Assembly (NCBI GenBank): GCA_025602905.1
Contig: JAHLKI010000009.1
Location: forward strand, 434,001 to 498,000
Source of the DNA: Phlyctochytrium arcticum
Lineage: Eukaryota; Chytridiomycota; Chytridiomycetes; Chytridiales; Chytridiaceae
Direction of reading: 5' to 3'
Length of the DNA: 64,000 nt
This document shows positions 1 to 8,605 of the stretch, piece by piece. Both the position numbers and the translations under genes were made by a program. The notes beneath the pieces were generated by a model. It made no database searches and was not told where the DNA came from. It saw only the letters and a list, made by a program, of their open reading frames with translations. Every line of letters begins with the position of its first letter. Position 1 is the stretch's first letter.

Positions 1-1
1 C

Positions 2-181
2 GAGTTTCATTCGCGGCGGGGGTCTAAAGTGTCGATGCATCGGGGGACGAGTCGGACTGGGGATTCGGGGCATACGGCTGGACCGGAAATGAGTTTGATG
101 GCGACGGCAGACCGGCCTCGTAAGAGTTCGACCCTGTACCCACCTGGGTTTGAGCCAGTTGACAATGAAGAGTTTGCCTGA
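2..181 (+). CDS. 3' end of an unidentified protein-coding gene (partial)
   Basis: A frame is open from base 2 to a TGA at 179-181, giving 59 residues with no start inside the window. The tail is rich in Ser, Arg, Gly and Pro and ends PVDNEEFA, typical of a disordered C terminus. I do not recognise a family. The opposite strand is also open over most of this stretch, so the strand choice rests on the natural stop followed by AT-rich sequence that looks like a 3' flank. The gene body lies left of the window. Confidence 0.4.
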   Translation, partial: EFHSRRGSKVSMHRGTSRTGDSGHTAGPEMSLMATADRPRKSSTLYPPGFEPVDNEEFA

Positions 182-734
182 AAAATCAAGAAATAATTTC
201 ATTATGCAGGAAAGACAAGAAAAACAATCAGACTGCTTTGATTTATTCCATACCCATACCAGAGTGTCACCACCCCCCTTCACAATTTTTGCTAGACCAA
301 CCAAAGAAAACAGTAAATCTTATACACGCAACTTGTTTTAAGTCATGTACCTATTCACGCACCTCAAAATATGCCTGATTCAAAGAAAAACAGAGGATTC
401 CTGCCTTGTAGAAGGCGCAGATTTTGGTAAAAGTTGCAGGCGCAGCATCAATTCTCATTCTCATCAGTAGCGTGTGAATTTCCCAAGGATTCTTGCTGAC
501 AGTCGCGAGCCCTAGCTGTGCAACCATCAGCTACGACTCGGAGTAGTTTGTCAGCCAAACCCCAATATTCCCACAGGCACATTGGTGACTAATGGATGGA
601 GAGTGCACACATAACACAAAATACAGTATACTCAATTTCGATTATGTTTTTTGGTATTCATTGTTAATAGATGTAATGCGTGCAAAATTACAAATGACTT
701 GATATTAAAGTTTGGGGGGTGTGTATGTGATGAT
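182..734. other. Intergenic, no gene seen
   Basis: These 553 bp separate the partial gene on the left from the stop of the SUR2-like gene. Only very short frames occur and none resembles a protein. The sequence is AT-rich toward both gene ends, consistent with two convergent 3' flanks. Confidence 0.5.
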
Positions 735-1796
735 TCAGCCCAGGGAGATGTTCCAATTCGGGCGTTGATGATGAGAGTGGGGGGATGTATAGGGGGGCCG
801 TGATATTGACTGTGACTTTATTGGGGTTTCAGGGGATGGGGATAGGGATAGGGATAGGGAGGGAGGTGGGGACGGGGAAGATTTGAGTTTGGCCTTGGTT
901 CGCATGGCGCGTTCATAGTCTGTGCCCATCCAGACGTCCCAAAAGGTGAAAAAGGGCTGACTGAAATTGTACATGCGGCCTTTACCCCAGTGATGAATGT
1001 CGTGGTATTCGGCGTTATTGCGAAAGAGACGTTGGAAGGGGTCCCAGGGAAGAGCGTAGCCGCAGTGGTCGTCTACCGTCTTGAGGGTAGCTAGGGAGTA
1101 AAAGAGGGTGGATGTCCAGGGATGCATGTTGAGGAGGAGGGAGGGGACGCCGCCGCCGATCGTGTCCATGAGAAAGCCCTCGAGGGGGTGGTTGTAGAGG
1201 GCACCAAAGGCATAGAGGACGGTGAGTTGGTGGTGGACCGAGTGGAAATGGCGGTAGAGGAAGCGGTTGGTGTGCATCCAGCGGTGCATCCAGTACTGGT
1301 AAGTGTCCATAAAGATGGCTCCGAGAAAAAGTTTGAGCAAGAGCAAGGGCCAAGGCTCGATGGATGGAAAGGGTTCATTGGGGGCGGGGCGGCCGACGAG
1401 GGCGACGGTGTAGGCAAAGGCGCACTGGATGAGGTGTTGGATGGCGACTTTGCGGAGGACGCAGGAGACGGTGATGCGGTTCTTTGGGCGGAGGTTTTGG
1501 TCGGTGGGGATGCGATGGAGTTCGAGGGAAGTGAGTTGGAGGGCGGAGAGGATGAAGAGGAGGGAAGAGTAGATCCAGTAGCAGGCGACGGGGACGACAA
1601 TCATGGCCTTTTCGCTGGGTTCGAGGGTCGGCAGGGCATGGTAGGCGTTGACGAGCAGGAGCAGCCATGGCTTGAGGTATGGTATTGACGGTTGTTGCAG
1701 TAGGGGGTCGTCGTTCTGGTCGAGGCAGTTTGGGTGCAACGGCAGCAGCCAGTCACTGCCGTGGTGGGTAGAGTTGTTCATAGTGCACATATCCAT
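735..1796 (-). CDS. SUR2: Sphinganine C4-hydroxylase (Sur2-type sterol desaturase/fatty acid hydroxylase family)
   Basis: A single-exon, 353-residue membrane di-iron hydroxylase. Sur2 enzymes hydroxylate C4 of sphinganine in the ER to give phytosphingosine for fungal ceramides. The family histidine boxes are all present: HRWMH at 171-175, HSVHH at 185-189 and HDIHH at 265-269, with VDDHCGYALPWDP between the last two, a Sur2 hallmark. Hydrophobic segments lie near 43-55, 65-85, 120-135 and 150-165. The closest alternative, C4-methylsterol oxidase, lacks the AFGALYNHPLEGF stretch seen here after the second box. The ATG at 1794-1796 begins MDMCTMNN; a second ATG four codons on could also serve. 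The last 50 residues are a Ser/Pro/Leu tail encoded by a GGGATA-like repeat, longer than usual for the family. Confidence 0.93.
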   Translation of the reverse strand: MDMCTMNNSTHHGSDWLLPLHPNCLDQNDDPLLQQPSIPYLKPWLLLLVNAYHALPTLEPSEKAMIVVPVACYWIYSSLLFILSALQLTSLELHRIPTDQNLRPKNRITVSCVLRKVAIQHLIQCAFAYTVALVGRPAPNEPFPSIEPWPLLLLKLFLGAIFMDTYQYWMHRWMHTNRFLYRHFHSVHHQLTVLYAFGALYNHPLEGFLMDTIGGGVPSLLLNMHPWTSTLFYSLATLKTVDDHCGYALPWDPFQRLFRNNAEYHDIHHWGKGRMYNFSQPFFTFWDVWMGTDYERAMRTKAKLKSSPSPPPSLSLSLSPSPETPIKSQSISRPPYTSPHSHHQRPNWNISLG

Positions 1797-2182
1797 AGTC
1801 TTCTTTCAAGTTTGGTCTTTCAAGTTCAAGTGTTGTTTAGCGTGTAAAAGACTCTCCATATCATAGTAATAGTAGCCAGAAACAAAAAGTGTGGAGAAGC
1901 CAAAGCGGAGTCTGAGCAAAGTGTTTTCTGCAGCTGCTGACGAATATGCGTCACCCGACTTGCTCCCTGTTCCCACCCTTTTGCGCTCCGTGTTCTTCCG
2001 GATGGAATTCTGAGCTATCCGCTGCTATCCGGGCTATCCGCTTCTCTGTGTGAGTGTGTGTATGGATCTGCGCTTACAAGTAAGAGGTGCTTTATGATAT
2101 TAGCGTATGCGCAATCCAAGCGAGAGTGTCAGTCAAACCCTGCGAGCACCAAGCCCCCCCGGGTTCAGCCGTTTATTATTAC

Positions 2183-2201
2183 GACCAACACTGCGTTGGT
2201 C
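2183..2201. repeat. Perfect 7-bp inverted repeat with 5-nt spacer
   Basis: GACCAAC at 2183-2189 pairs exactly with GTTGGTC at 2195-2201 around ACTGC. It lies about 390 bp upstream of the SUR2 start. A dyad like this can be a binding site for a dimeric regulator, but no factor can be named and chance is possible. Confidence 0.4.
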
Positions 2202-2271
2202 TGACTGACTGACTAATGGCTGAGTTGCTCCAGACAAAACCAGGAATCAATCAATCAAATCAAATCAATCA
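2201..2271. repeat. Two short microsatellite-like runs
   Basis: CTGACTGACTGACT occupies 2201-2214, and a CAAT/CAAAT mixture of AATC-type units occupies about 2246-2271. Both are short and imperfect. They are useful only as markers of low-complexity promoter DNA. Confidence 0.5.
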
Positions 2272-2672
2272 GGAAAACATTAGTCAGGGAACCAAACATT
2301 GGCAAACAACCAAAAAAAGGCTCTGACTACACGGAATATTCCTGCGACCTGCGCCGACAAAGTTTTAGCTCCCGAAATCCAAAAAAAGTGCCAGCGCATG
2401 ATTCATTCCCCGGACAGTGGCGCAGTCATCCGGAGAACGGCTCAACTCCGAAACGGCCGAACGTGGCCCGAACCGCCGGGTTTGGGTTCCTTGTTTATAA
2501 ACAGATCGCCCTGAACTTTCCCTGGCTGGCTGGCTGGCTTGGCCGGCCGAGATTTCGAAGTGTTTGCGATTTAGGCTTTCATATCCTGGAGGAGGGCGAG
2601 GGAGTGTGCTGGAGTGTGGGCTGAACGACAGTTACAATATGCAAAATAAATTATACAAAAAGTGAAAGGAAA

Positions 2673-4630
2673 CTAACGACGCTTGGCCGAGCCCAGCTTG
2701 ACTTTACGCTTCTTGACGGCTTTCGGGACCTTGGCCTTGCGCTTTTCCCGATTGCTCTCCTTGATGGCCTTTTTATGCTCTTTCCGCACTTCCTTGCTCA
2801 CTGGCATCTTGGCTTGCTTTCGAGCCAAGTACGCCGCATCATCTTCAGAGTCCCGAGCTTCTGCATCCGTGTCCTCCTCCTCCTCTGATGATCCATCAGA
2901 TCCATCAGACTCGGACTCGGACTCGGACTCCTCCTCGCTCTCACTCTCATCAGAGTAGGGTGGGATCGTGGGAATAACGAGCTTCGTATTAAGGATTTGG
3001 GTCTTTGGTTCAGAGTCCATAGGCTCCTTTAAAGCCTTGGGCGATGGAGCTTTCGGCTCAAGGGATGGAGCTGGGATTTCAACGGCCTGATCCTTGGGCT
3101 GAGATGCACTCCCCGGGACAAGAGAAGCGTCCTCGGCGTTGGCTTCGCCCATGTGCCGTGGAATAAACACTTGCTGAAACACTTTTTCATCCATCATCCG
3201 CTCATCATCCGCCAGGAAATCCGCCGGCCTCTCCTTGATCACCGCATCAATCTATTCATGTGTGCATTCAGGGTTTAGTCATGTGGTATGTCGAATGATA
3301 GGCATACCTCACGGATGTGATCAGTCAATGTCTCGTACTCGTCATCCACTGCAGTCGAAAAGTACTTGGAGGACCCATCCATCGGACTCTGCGTCTGCGT
3401 CACAAACAAAAACAGCTCCCGCACAGTCAAAATCTGCTCCCCACCCAACACCCGCCTGAAATAAGCAACCACATTCGCACAATCCTTGCGCAAAAACTCG
3501 AGCGCATGCGGATGATCATGCTCCACCGACTGCGACACATCAATCACATACAACTGCCCCTCATGATACAAAATATTGTACTCGCTCAAATCCCCGTGCA
3601 CCAGCTTGCACCGGTTATACATGATCCACATGTCCCGCACACACTGCACCCACAAATCCCGCATCATCCCCCCCTCAATCATCCCCTCGGCATCCTTGAG
3701 TCGTGGCGCCGCCCACCCGTGCTTGTCCCCAATAAAACCCATCACCAGCACATGCATCCTCAATAACAGCGGCTCCGGACACGGAATCCGCGCCGCATAC
3801 AATCGCTTCAGATTCCGCATCTCCTTCTCGGCCCAAATCTTGACCATCTTGCGCGGATTGTTCTTGTTGTACCCGCTCCGGAACCGGTACTCGCCCGTCA
3901 CATACCGATCCCGATCTTTAAACGTCAAAATCGACGTCTTGTAAATCTTGATGGCCCGGTGACTCCCACTTTCAGTGGTTGCATGGTACACGTTGGCCTC
4001 CTTTCCCGTCGACACACATCCGTTAATCTCGTAAATGAAATTGTTGTTGAGCATTTTAAACAAAATCATGCGGGTCCGTGAGTCCAGTACTTGCTCGACC
4101 GTCGCTCGGTCCGACTTGTCCTTTTGTTTACTTTTAGTTCCTTCGGCTTTTCGACTGGTGCTCGTCGTTCCACTCGCATCCCGAGTAATCACTTCCAGTC
4201 TTATCCGGTCCACAGGAATGGCTGCTAGGAATGCATCAGCCCCAGCTGACCCTTTCAGTACCATCTTTTCGGATGTCGTCGTCACACCCCCCGCCGTTGT
4301 CGTTGTCGTCGTCGTCGTCCCCGTCGATGCCGCTCCACCCGCCGCCGATGGACCCTTTCGATTCACATTCTGCGCAAACGTAACCGTCCCTGTATCCAAC
4401 TGTGCTCTCAATCGTCGAAACCGTTTCGTCAATGCTAAAGAAACACAAAAATCAGCATACCGTTCCATAAACACAAAAAACTCGCAACGAAAAAACAAAC
4501 CAGCAGCACTCCCCGTCTCGTCAATATCTACATCCTCCAGACCATACTCATCCTCTTCCGACTCGGAATCCCATTCTTCATCCGGTTCGCTCAACTGTAC
4601 GGCGTCGTCAAATTGGCTGTCGGCCAGCAT
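2673..4630 (-). CDS. RIO1: Serine/threonine protein kinase RIO1 (late 40S maturation)
   Basis: Atypical kinase/ATPase needed for cytoplasmic maturation of pre-40S ribosomes. Model: exons 4501..4630, 3308..4434 and 2673..3251 (minus strand), 611 residues. RIO1 signatures: [11 protein letters not shown] (about 185-195, the flexible P-loop substitute), KIYKTS with the catalytic Lys, HGDLSEYN (about 323-330, catalytic Asp and Asn) and [12 protein letters not shown] (about 341), the metal-binding loop specific to RIO1. The N terminus is acidic. The C-terminal 120 residues hold a Ser/Glu run followed by a Lys/Arg-rich tail, as in eukaryotic RIO1. Intron 1 (4435..4500, 66 bp) is a multiple of three without a stop, so its retention would insert 22 residues; its GTTTGT/TTTAG ends and the family alignment support splicing. 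Intron 2 is 3252..3307. The gene is divergent from KRE33. Confidence 0.95.
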
Positions 4631-4881
4631 TTTGTTCTTTTGCCGTATGGAAATGTGTGTGTTGTCAAAAAGAAATATGACTTTGGGAATTTTTGGGCAG
4701 TCGGTGTGATGGCGCAGTCAGTCTGTTCATTGAAATTTTTTTGGAATTTTGGTCTTGGGGTTGGAAAGGAATTCAAAAGGACAGTAAACTCACAACGACA
4801 TTTACACTCTACGAATAAGAAACGACACAAAACAACTAGCCGGATACGAGCACCTAAAAGGAATAGGGAACCGAGGGACAA
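4631..4881. promoter_or_regulatory. Shared divergent promoter of RIO1 and KRE33
   Basis: Only 251 bp separate the two start codons, so both promoters must fit here. The sequence contains T-rich stretches: TGAAATTTTTTTGG at about 4731-4744 and GGGAATTTTTGGG at about 4685-4697. The first resembles the yeast RRPE element (AAAATTT core) of ribosome biogenesis genes. That resemblance is an inference from a short AT-rich motif. Confidence 0.55.
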
Positions 4882-7800
4882 ATGGTCCAACTCAACCACC
4901 GCAAAAAGCTCGACTCCCGCATCCCAACTCTGATCCAAAACAATGTTCAGACCAACAAACGTTCCTTCTTTGTGATTGTCGGCGACCGCGGAAAGGACCA
5001 AGTCGTCACCCTCCACTTTCTCCTCGCCAAAGCCCGCGTAGCTGCCCGCCCCAATGTCCTCTGGTGCTACAAAAAGGATCTCGGGTTCACTTCCCACCGC
5101 AAGAAACGGGCTGCCCAGATCAAACGCCAGATTGCTCGTGGGATCAAGGACCCCGATGAAGATGATCCGTTTGAATTGTTTGTGTCGTCGACTTCCATTC
5201 GGTATACGTATTACAAGGAGACGGACAAGATTTTGGGAAATACGTATGGGATGTGTGTACTCCAGGATTTTGAGGCTCTGACCCCGAATTTGTTGGCACG
5301 GACGGTCGAAACGGTAGAGGGAGGTGGAATCGTGGTGATTTTGCTGAAATCAATGGCGTCGTTAAAGCAGCTGTATACCATGACGATGGACGTGCATGCG
5401 CGGTACCGGACTGAATCGCATCAGGATACGGTCGCCCGGTTCAACGAGCGATTCATTTTGTCCCTGGGCTCCTGCGAGACTTGTTTGTTGGTCGACGACG
5501 AATTGAATGTGTTGCCGTTGAGTGCAGCCAAAAGTGTCAAACCCTTGCCGCGGTTGGATGAAGAAAAGTTGACTCCGACACAAGAGGAATTGGCCGAACT
5601 CAAGACATCCCTGCAGGACACGCAACCGGTCGGATCCATCATTGCCGCCGCCAAAACCATCGATCAGGCTAAAGCCCTCTTGACCTTTATCGACGCCATT
5701 GCCGACAAATCCCTCCGCTCAACCGTCTCATTAACGGCCGCTCGAGGACGTGGTAAATCTGCAACATTGGGTTTAGCCATCTCGGCCGCCGTCTCGTACG
5801 GCTACTCCAACATTTTCATCACCTCTCCCAGCCCTGAGAATCTGAAAACTCTCTTTGAATTTATTTTCAAAGGATTCGATGCATTGGGCTTTGAAGAACA
5901 TTTGGATTATGACATTGTTCAGTCGACCAACCCCGCTTTTCAAAAAGCTGTGGTCCGCGTCAACATTTTCCGGGAACATCGCCAAACCATTCAGTGGATC
6001 CAGCCTTCAGATTCCCATGTCTTGGCTCAAGCCGAATTGGTCGTGATTGATGAGGCGGCTGCTATTCCTTTGCCTATTGTCAAGAAACTGTTGGGTCCTT
6101 ATTTGGTGTTTATGGCGTCGACGATTAATGGATATGAAGGCACGGGCCGGTCCCTTTCCATGAAACTTTTGAATCAGTTGCGGGAACAGAGTCGGGGATA
6201 CAAGAGCCAACAGGCTGCGGCGGGTGTCGTTGTAGGTCGCGATGGCAAAGAGCGGAAATCGACCGACGCCGGTGCGGCTGCCGAGAGTTTATCGTCTTCG
6301 GCCGGAACCCGGACTCTCAAGGAACTCAAATTGGAGGAACCCATTCGATACGCGGCCGGTGATCCCGTTGAAGCCTGGCTCTACCGCGTCCTCTGTCTAG
6401 ACTGCTGCGAACCGTCTTCTTCATTGACCCTGAACCGGATGCCGGCGGGATGCCCTCACCCGTCCAAATGCGATCTCTACTACGTGAACCGCGACACACT
6501 CTTTAGTTTCCATGCCGTCTCAGAAGCCTTTTTGCAGAAAATGATGGCCTTGTACGTGGCCAGTCACTACAAGAACACACCCAACGATTTACAACTCTTG
6601 AGTGATGCCCCCGCCCACCATCTCTTTGTGCTCTTACCTCCCATTGATGCGGCCAACGCCAACACGCTCCCTGAACCCCTCTGTGTCATTCAAGTCTGCA
6701 TGGAAGGCCAGATTGCGCGGGGAAGTGCTCTCTCGTCCCTCGCTAAAGGTGTTCGGTCCGCCGGAGACTTGATCCCTTGGGTCATGACCCAACAGTACCA
6801 AGACGATGACTTTGCGTCCTTGTCGGGCGCCCGAGTCGTTCGGATCGCTACTCATCCTGATTACACTGGTATGGGCTACGGAGCCCGTGCTTTGGGCCAA
6901 CTTGAGGATTACTACAATGGCAAAATCGCTTCCTTATCTGAAGATGCTCAACCTATGGACATCACTCAATCGGTTTCCCGCGTCACGGACGAAGATTTGG
7001 AAAACGCGTCATTGGATAAAGACGACATTCGAGTTCGGGATGCGTCCAGTATGCCTCCCCTTCTCCTCAAACTCTCGGAACGGCCACCCCAAGAACATCT
7101 CCACTGGCTCGGCGTCTCGTTTGGTATCACTCAACCCCTCCATAAATTTTGGAAACGCGCCGGGTACACCCCCGTCTACCTCCGCCAAACCGCCAACGAG
7201 TTGACGGGCGAACATACCTGCGTCATGCTGAAAACCCTCCACCGCTCCCAAAGTGATATCCAGGTCGCCCACTCCCAATGGCTCGATGCATTTGCATACG
7301 ATTTCCGCCGGCGCTATGTCGAGCTCCTCGGTTTCAATTTCAAAGAATTCCCGGCGCAAATGGTGTTGAGTATCATGGAAGCAGCCGGTGCACTCCGACA
7401 AATCGATGCCCGCTCAACATCTCCTGCTAGCAGCAGCAGTCCACCTGCTCTCATCACCGCCCCCGAAATCTACCGCTACTTTTCCCCCTGGGACATTAAA
7501 CGCCTGGACGGCTACACCAACAACCTCCTCGACTACCACGTCATCATGGACTTAATCCCCACACTGGCCCGCACCTACTTTCTCGGACAGCTCGTCACGG
7601 CCCCCTCCACATCATCAACAGACTCTGACCCCCTCCCCAGCCAAAAGTTGGCCTTGTCGGGCGTCCAGGCCACCATCCTGGCCGCCATGGGTCTCCAACG
7701 CAAAACAATGGCAGATGTCGAAAAGGAACTGGATATCCCCACCTCGCAAATTCTGGCCATGTTTGGCAAACTGATTCGGAAATCGTATTCTCTACTCAAA

Positions 7801-8283
7801 GAGAATCTGAAACATACTGCTGCCCAAGAACTCGCTGTACCTGCTCCCCTTGCTTTAGCCAAGAATGAGGAATCGAGAGATGTAAAAAATGCCGCAGACT
7901 GGGACCCGACCCTCGTTTCCCTCGAAGACGATTTACACGCTGGAGAAAACGAAGTTGTCAAACAATTACGTGAAGAACAACGAAAAGTGATTGATTCATT
8001 GGATATCGCTCGGTACACGATCCCGGAAGACGTAGATTTGACGCTTTCATCCACCAGCACAGCCACCATCGTCAATGTCCCATCCACTAAAAAACGCAAG
8101 ACGGTCACCGAGGACTCGCCCAAATCCAAATCGAATAAAAAGGACAAGGAGCCCACCGCATCTACTGCTGCAGAATTGGCGGCTCAGTATCGCGGCGATA
8201 AAGGTGGGATTGTGGATCCAAAGGGGTTGATGAAGAAGGCGAAAGCCCGGAAGTCGATGAAGAAGGCTAGTGGCAAACTGTAG
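4882..8283 (+). CDS. KRE33: RNA cytidine acetyltransferase (NAT10/Kre33 family)
   Basis: Intronless, 1133 residues. The enzyme makes N4-acetylcytidine in 18S rRNA and certain tRNAs using acetyl-CoA and ATP, and is an essential nucleolar small-subunit processome factor. Domains in order: an N-terminal TmcA-like domain (MVQLNHRKKLDSRIP start and SFFVIVGDRGKDQV at 28-41); a helicase-like ATPase with P-loop GRGKSA (289-294) and Walker-B-like IDEAAAIP (389-396); a GNAT acetyltransferase with VVRIATHPDYTGMGYG (651-666); a tRNA-binding-like region; and a Lys-rich C terminus for nucleolar localisation. Length matches the family (about 1000-1060) with extra low-complexity loops near 448-475 and 870. 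The ATG at 4882 begins the conserved N terminus, so the start is secure. Confidence 0.97.
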   Translation: MVQLNHRKKLDSRIPTLIQNNVQTNKRSFFVIVGDRGKDQVVTLHFLLAKARVAARPNVLWCYKKDLGFTSHRKKRAAQIKRQIARGIKDPDEDDPFELFVSSTSIRYTYYKETDKILGNTYGMCVLQDFEALTPNLLARTVETVEGGGIVVILLKSMASLKQLYTMTMDVHARYRTESHQDTVARFNERFILSLGSCETCLLVDDELNVLPLSAAKSVKPLPRLDEEKLTPTQEELAELKTSLQDTQPVGSIIAAAKTIDQAKALLTFIDAIADKSLRSTVSLTAARGRGKSATLGLAISAAVSYGYSNIFITSPSPENLKTLFEFIFKGFDALGFEEHLDYDIVQSTNPAFQKAVVRVNIFREHRQTIQWIQPSDSHVLAQAELVVIDEAAAIPLPIVKKLLGPYLVFMASTINGYEGTGRSLSMKLLNQLREQSRGYKSQQAAAGVVVGRDGKERKSTDAGAAAESLSSSAGTRTLKELKLEEPIRYAAGDPVEAWLYRVLCLDCCEPSSSLTLNRMPAGCPHPSKCDLYYVNRDTLFSFHAVSEAFLQKMMALYVASHYKNTPNDLQLLSDAPAHHLFVLLPPIDAANANTLPEPLCVIQVCMEGQIARGSALSSLAKGVRSAGDLIPWVMTQQYQDDDFASLSGARVVRIATHPDYTGMGYGARALGQLEDYYNGKIASLSEDAQPMDITQSVSRVTDEDLENASLDKDDIRVRDASSMPPLLLKLSERPPQEHLHWLGVSFGITQPLHKFWKRAGYTPVYLRQTANELTGEHTCVMLKTLHRSQSDIQVAHSQWLDAFAYDFRRRYVELLGFNFKEFPAQMVLSIMEAAGALRQIDARSTSPASSSSPPALITAPEIYRYFSPWDIKRLDGYTNNLLDYHVIMDLIPTLARTYFLGQLVTAPSTSSTDSDPLPSQKLALSGVQATILAAMGLQRKTMADVEKELDIPTSQILAMFGKLIRKSYSLLKENLKHTAAQELAVPAPLALAKNEESRDVKNAADWDPTLVSLEDDLHAGENEVVKQLREEQRKVIDSLDIARYTIPEDVDLTLSSTSTATIVNVPSTKKRKTVTEDSPKSKSNKKDKEPTASTAAELAAQYRGDKGGIVDPKGLMKKAKARKSMKKASGKL

Positions 8284-8605
8284 GACTTGGGGTGGATTAT
8301 CATTATTTTTTTCATTTTATTTATGTTTGGCTGTGTGTGAGCGACGGAAAATGCTGTAAATATGAGATGACATTGAGTCCAAATCATCCTTTCCAATCCC
8401 TCTGATATTGGTGTGCGAAGAAACCATCTTGTTGTTTGATTGTAAGAATGAAATTGACAAAAAAATGCAAGTGAGTAGAGAAAGAAATGTACAAAAAAAG
8501 CAAAAGTAAAAACAAGATGGCTGGAGGAGGAGAGAAGAAGTTTGATGCAAATAAAAAAAGAACTGTGTACAAAAGAAGAAGAAACAAGTGGGAAGATTGT
8601 AAAAA
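8284..8605. other. Short convergent 3' flank
   Basis: A 322-bp AT-rich spacer between the stops of two convergent genes. Its right part is purine-rich on the plus strand. No gene or clear element is seen. Confidence 0.5.

Larger units (their letters stand above)
1797..2672. other. Intergenic: SUR2 upstream region and RIO1 3' flank
   Basis: An 876-bp stretch with no supportable gene. It should carry the SUR2 promoter on its left side and the RIO1 3' flank on its right. It holds a short inverted repeat (2183-2201), a CTGA run (2201-2214) and an AATC-type run (2246-2271), listed separately. Confidence 0.5.

Noticed and set aside
1015..1688. Several 97-188-codon frames on both strands inside the SUR2 gene
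   Set aside because: They are out-of-frame readings of GC-rich SUR2 codons, dominated by Pro/Ser or Gly/Glu runs, and SUR2 itself has all its family motifs.
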